From contig NZ_JAWXYB010000018.1 in the NCBI RefSeq assembly GCF_033842475.1, positions 434,001 to 498,000 of the forward strand: DNA of 64,000 nucleotides, written 5' to 3'. Position numbers and translations under genes: made by a program. The DNA is from Acidiphilium acidophilum (GTDB lineage: Bacteria > Pseudomonadota > Alphaproteobacteria > Acetobacterales > Acetobacteraceae). Shown one piece after another: positions 61,059 through 64,000 of the stretch; the first letter of the stretch is position 1, and each line of letters begins with the position of its first letter. The notes beneath the pieces are model-generated. The model was not told where the DNA came from. It searched no databases and worked only from the letters and a program-made list of their open reading frames with translations.

Positions 61059-62138
61059 ATGGCACGTATTACCCTCCGTCAGTTGCTGGATCATGCGGCC
61101 GAGCGCGGCTATGGCGTTCCGGCGTTCAACGTCAACAACATGGAGCAGGTCATCGCGATCATGGAAGCGGCGGCGGCCACCGATTCGCCGGTGATTTTGC
61201 AGGCGTCGCGCGGGGCGCGCTCCTATGCCGGCGACGTGATGCTCGCGAAGATGATCGAAGCCGCCGAGATCACCTATCCGGGCATCCCCATCTGCCTGCA
61301 TCAGGATCATGGCAATGACGAGGGCACCTGCCTTTCGGCGATCCAGCACGGTTATACCAGCGTCATGATGGACGGCTCGCTCAAGGCCGACGCCAAGACC
61401 CCGGCGGATTACGACTATAATGTCGGCATCACCAAGCATGTGACGGACATGGCGCATCGCGTTGGCGTTTCGGTCGAGGGGGAGCTTGGCGTGCTCGGCA
61501 GCCTTGAGACCGGCATGGGCGAAGCGGAGGACGGCCATGGGGCCGAAGGCGCGCTTTCGCACGACCAGTTGCTGACCGACCCGGATCAGGCGGTTCAGTT
61601 CGTCAAGGCGACCAAGGTCGATGCGCTGGCGGTTGCGATGGGCACCTCGCATGGCGCGTACAAGTTTTCCCGCAAGCCGGATGGGGCGATCCTGGCGATG
61701 AACGTCATTCGGGCGATCAACGAGCGGATGCCCGCACTGCACATGGTCATGCACGGATCGTCTTCGGTGCCGCAGGATCTGCAGGAAGAGTTCAACAAAT
61801 ACGGCGGGAAGATGCCGCAGACCTGGGGCGTGCCGATCGAGGAGATCCTCGTGGGCATCAAGCATGGTGTGCGCAAGGTCAATATCGACACCGATTGCCG
61901 CCTTGCCATGGCGGCTGCGATCCGCAAGGTCGGGCATGAGAAACCCTCCGAGTTCGATCCGCGCCAGTTCATGAAGCCCGCCCTTGCCGCGCTGCGCGAT
62001 TTGTGCAAGCAGCGGTTCGAAGCGTTTGGCACGGCGGGACAGGCCTCGCGGATCAAGACGCATTCGCTGGCGTCGATGGCCAAGCAATATGCGGCCGGTA
62101 CTCTCGATCCGGTGTTTTCGGTTCGCGAAGCGGCCTGA
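61059..62138 (+). CDS. fba: Class II fructose-bisphosphate aldolase, Calvin-cycle subtype
   Basis: A 359-residue zinc-dependent aldolase that joins glyceraldehyde phosphate and dihydroxyacetone phosphate, and can make sedoheptulose bisphosphate. Zinc ligands are in CLHQDHGND and in the MHGSSSVP block; [16 protein letters not shown] gives the catalytic acidic region. [18 protein letters not shown] is typical of the Calvin-cycle class II group. ATG 61059 follows GAAAGG; the frame is open upstream into the repeat but that is not family sequence. It is followed after 73 bp by rpe. Confidence 0.95.
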   Translation: MARITLRQLLDHAAERGYGVPAFNVNNMEQVIAIMEAAAATDSPVILQASRGARSYAGDVMLAKMIEAAEITYPGIPICLHQDHGNDEGTCLSAIQHGYTSVMMDGSLKADAKTPADYDYNVGITKHVTDMAHRVGVSVEGELGVLGSLETGMGEAEDGHGAEGALSHDQLLTDPDQAVQFVKATKVDALAVAMGTSHGAYKFSRKPDGAILAMNVIRAINERMPALHMVMHGSSSVPQDLQEEFNKYGGKMPQTWGVPIEEILVGIKHGVRKVNIDTDCRLAMAAAIRKVGHEKPSEFDPRQFMKPALAALRDLCKQRFEAFGTAGQASRIKTHSLASMAKQYAAGTLDPVFSVREAA

Positions 62139-62211
62139 GGCGATCATCGTGCGAGGGCGCGCGGACCAGGACCGCGCGGCCTCGATACGTTCGGAATGAG
62201 TGGAGAGAGCG

Positions 62212-62895
62212 ATGCTTGAGACAGTCACGACCCGCCCGGTGATTATTGCGCCATCCATCCTGTCGGCCGATTTCTCCATGCTCGGGCAGGAGACCAGCGG
62301 TGTTATCGAGGCCGGGGCCGACTGGGTCCATATCGACGTGATGGACGGGCATTTCGTGCCCAACCTCACATTCGGACCGGTGGTGATCAAGTCGCTGCGC
62401 CGCCACACCGCCGCGACGTTCGACTGCCATCTGATGATTTCGCCGGTCGATGCGTACCTCGATGCGTTCGCGGATGCCGGGGCGGATATCATTACCGTTC
62501 ATGCCGAGGCGACTACTCACCTCGACCGCACGGTGCAGGCGATCAAGGCGCGCGGCTGCAAGGCCGGGGTTGCGCTCTGCCCCGGCACGCATGAGGACGC
62601 GCTGACCTATGTGCTCGATCAGCTCGATCTCGTCCTGATCATGACGGTCAATCCCGGTTTCGGGGGTCAGAGTTTCCTGTCCAGCCAGTTGCCGAAAATC
62701 CGCCGCGTCCGTGAAATGATCGGCGATCGCAATATCAGCCTCGAACTCGACGGGGGTATTGCGCCGGACAATATCGGCGCCTGCGTCGAGGCCGGGGCGG
62801 ACGTGTTCGTTGCCGGCTCTTCGGTGTTTCGCGGCGGGCCCAACCGCTATGCGGAAAATATCGCGGCGTTGCGGACCGGGGCTGCCGGCGGCTGA
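62212..62895 (+). CDS. rpe: Ribulose-phosphate 3-epimerase
   Basis: A 227-residue TIM-barrel epimerase that converts xylulose 5-phosphate to ribulose 5-phosphate in the Calvin and pentose phosphate pathways. Conserved blocks are [59 protein letters not shown] and [10 protein letters not shown], giving the metal His/Asp residues. ATG 62212 follows GGAGAGAG; the frame is open to GTG 62200, which would add 4 residues. It ends the Calvin-cycle run and converges on the protease gene 21 bp further on. Confidence 0.95.
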   Translation: MLETVTTRPVIIAPSILSADFSMLGQETSGVIEAGADWVHIDVMDGHFVPNLTFGPVVIKSLRRHTAATFDCHLMISPVDAYLDAFADAGADIITVHAEATTHLDRTVQAIKARGCKAGVALCPGTHEDALTYVLDQLDLVLIMTVNPGFGGQSFLSSQLPKIRRVREMIGDRNISLELDGGIAPDNIGACVEAGADVFVAGSSVFRGGPNRYAENIAALRTGAAGG

Positions 62896-62916
62896 TCGTG
62901 TGGCGCCGGCGACGCG

Positions 62917-63744
62917 TCAGTCGCCTCGCCGCACGAAATAGGCGTCGAGGATTTCGAGCACCGCTTTTGCCTTGATGACGAGGCCGAGATCGACCATTTC
63001 CGCTCCGGTGAAGGTCGCGCCCGTTGCGGCGGCGGGAACCGGGGCCGGGACGATCTGGTTGGTTTCCTCGCGGAAAAACACCGCGGCGATCACGCCGGCG
63101 AACCGGTAGTTCGGCTTGGTGGGCCGCAGCCCGCGGCCTTTTTCGGGCTCGGCGACGAAGACCGGGCTGCCGCTCGATCCTGGAAACACGGCGGCGTCGA
63201 TCAGGAATTCGTCCCGGCCCTCGAAGTTGAGCGCGAGCGGCGTTGCGGTCGTGCCCCGGCGCAGGATGGGCATCAGGTTGACATGATCCCAGATGCCGCT
63301 CGGATAACCGATGAACAGGATCTCCTCGAGCGCGTCGAACTGGTGCATGTCAGACCCGCTCAGGGTCAGGCGCGAGTCGATGCCGTGATAATAAAGCGCC
63401 ACCCCCTGCGCGTGGGCGGCCGCGTCGAGCGGTGCGAGGGGCACGATGGCGAGATCGACCGCGGGATCGGGGTGGGGAAACCAGGCGGCGGAGAAATCTT
63501 CGATATCGAGATGGAAGCGCCGGCCGATCAGCGGCTGGTCGTCACGCTTCTGGGTGAAGACGAGTCCGCCCCGGCGCACATTCTCGACCAGGTGGCGGTT
63601 GGTGACGATGAACTGGCGCAGGCCGGTCCGGTGCATGTGATCGACGATGAAGGCGGTGCCCGAGCCGCTGCTGCCGTCTTCGAGCTCGGTATCCACCCGC
63701 ACCGTGTTGAACAGCAGGCGCTTGATCTGGGAATCGATCTGCAT
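62917..63744 (-). CDS. Trypsin-like serine protease, cytosolic, coupled to a BMC gene
   Basis: A 275-residue S1/HtrA-like protease fold. The likely triad is His51 in VTNRHLVEN, Asp97 in PAVDLAIVPL, and Ser191 in FPGSSGSPVF. There is no signal peptide, membrane helix or PDZ domain, so it should stay in the cytosol. A segment near 205-215 (RPTKPNYRFAG) begins the C-terminal beta barrel. The ATG overlaps the stop of the upstream shell-protein gene (TGATG), so translation is coupled. It may trim or process shell or cargo proteins of a microcompartment; that is inference. A binding-only pseudo-protease is less likely with all three residues present. Confidence 0.82.
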   Translation of the reverse strand: MQIDSQIKRLLFNTVRVDTELEDGSSGSGTAFIVDHMHRTGLRQFIVTNRHLVENVRRGGLVFTQKRDDQPLIGRRFHLDIEDFSAAWFPHPDPAVDLAIVPLAPLDAAAHAQGVALYYHGIDSRLTLSGSDMHQFDALEEILFIGYPSGIWDHVNLMPILRRGTTATPLALNFEGRDEFLIDAAVFPGSSGSPVFVAEPEKGRGLRPTKPNYRFAGVIAAVFFREETNQIVPAPVPAAATGATFTGAEMVDLGLVIKAKAVLEILDAYFVRRGD

Positions 63745-64000
63745 CAGCGGCCCACGCGGCCTGCGTTGTTGTTGATCGTGGCGATGGCGTGTTCGGCGGC
63801 CTGCAGCGCCGCGTTGGCTTCGGCCTCGTTGCCCATCATGGTGAGACGACCGAATGTGCCGAAGGGACGGACATCGACGAGCGTGATGTTGGCGGCTTTT
63901 TCCGCCTCGTTGGCGGCGTAGACGATGTAGCCGGCGGGTTCGGTTTCCATGATGAACATGGATTTGCCGGGCAGGAGCATGGAGCCCTTGCGCAGCTGGC
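63744..64000 (-). CDS. Bacterial microcompartment (BMC) shell protein, C-terminal part
   Basis: The frame is open to the window edge, so only about 84 C-terminal residues are seen. They follow the BMC fold: [20 protein letters not shown], then [20 protein letters not shown] and a helical end ([16 protein letters not shown]). An ATG at 63980 could be an internal start, but the codons before it (QLRKGS) continue the frame, and an upstream domain, perhaps another BMC domain as in tandem BMC-T proteins, probably lies outside the window. Shell proteins tile hexamers or trimers into protein organelles that enclose enzymes. The organelle type cannot be read from here; a carboxysome is not supported by any gene in view. 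Confidence 0.8.
   Translation of the reverse strand, partial: QLRKGSMLLPGKSMFIMETEPAGYIVYAANEAEKAANITLVDVRPFGTFGRLTMMGNEAEANAALQAAEHAIATINNNAGRVGR

Noticed and set aside
62908-62925. GGCGAC...GTCGCC hairpin between rpe and the protease gene
   Set aside because: It has no T-tract on either side and overlaps the protease stop, so I do not call it a terminator.
58939-64000. The idea that the BMC protein and Calvin-cycle genes form a carboxysome locus
   Set aside because: No RuBisCO, carbonic anhydrase or carboxysome scaffold gene is present, the genes are on opposite strands, and the BMC fragment alone does not show the type.

Overview
The window is GC-rich DNA from an alphaproteobacterium, most likely of the Acetobacteraceae (an Acidiphilium-like acidophile is my guess, not a proof). 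The pointers are a class I lysyl-tRNA synthetase, an alphaproteobacterial GAAC-N7-GAAC SOS box, a flagellar block with the PflI-like (DUF6468) and MotE genes, and a proteobacterial-type Calvin-cycle gene set. No rRNA, tRNA or CRISPR array was seen.

Region 1 (2-22812) is a nearly complete exosortase A (XrtA/PEP-CTERM) exopolysaccharide locus. One arm reads leftward: priming sugar transferase, PrsK, PrsR, PrsT, Wzy-like ligase, small membrane protein, GT4 glycosyltransferase. The other arm reads rightward: Wza-like export lipoprotein, chain-length regulator, tyrosine autokinase, outer-membrane barrel, ExeA-like ATPase, deacetylase, FemAB-like protein, glycosyltransferase, exosortase A. A 564-bp AT-rich control region separates the arms. 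A 1029-bp IS1595-family element, with perfect 8-bp target duplications, has cut the priming sugar transferase close to its C-terminus. This strain may therefore be unable to start this polymer.

Region 2 (22869-32213) is accessory. It holds an unknown Pro/Arg-rich protein, an AT-richer pair (glycosyltransferase-like and FkbM methyltransferase), two more glycosyltransferases, and a 1335-residue protein that looks like a RIFT-barrel/helical-toroid polysaccharide lyase carrying RTX-like repeats.

Region 3 (32237-45243) is flagellar: flgF-flgG-flgA-flgH leftward and fliL, the DUF6468 gene, motE and a large repeat protein rightward. An SOS mutagenesis cassette (imuA-imuB-dnaE2) with its own LexA box sits between them.

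Region 4 (45292-58691) is mostly housekeeping: a methyltransferase, polyprenyl diphosphate synthase, a diguanylate cyclase, a hydrolase, a cysteine/iron-sulfur/thiouridine run (cysE, cysteine desulfurase, ferredoxin, mnmA), hfq-hflX-inositol monophosphatase, mazG and msrP.

Region 5 (58939-64000) carries Calvin-cycle genes fbp-prk-fba-rpe. On the opposite strand at the right edge are a trypsin-like protease without signal peptide and, translationally coupled upstream of it, a truncated bacterial microcompartment shell (BMC) protein. Four copies of a dispersed AT-hairpin repeat with a conserved GC core lie between genes at about 35.8, 56.5, 56.8 and 60.9 kb. The XrtA control circuit, the IS disruption, the RIFT/RTX protein, the repeat family and the protease/BMC pair are the parts most worth following.
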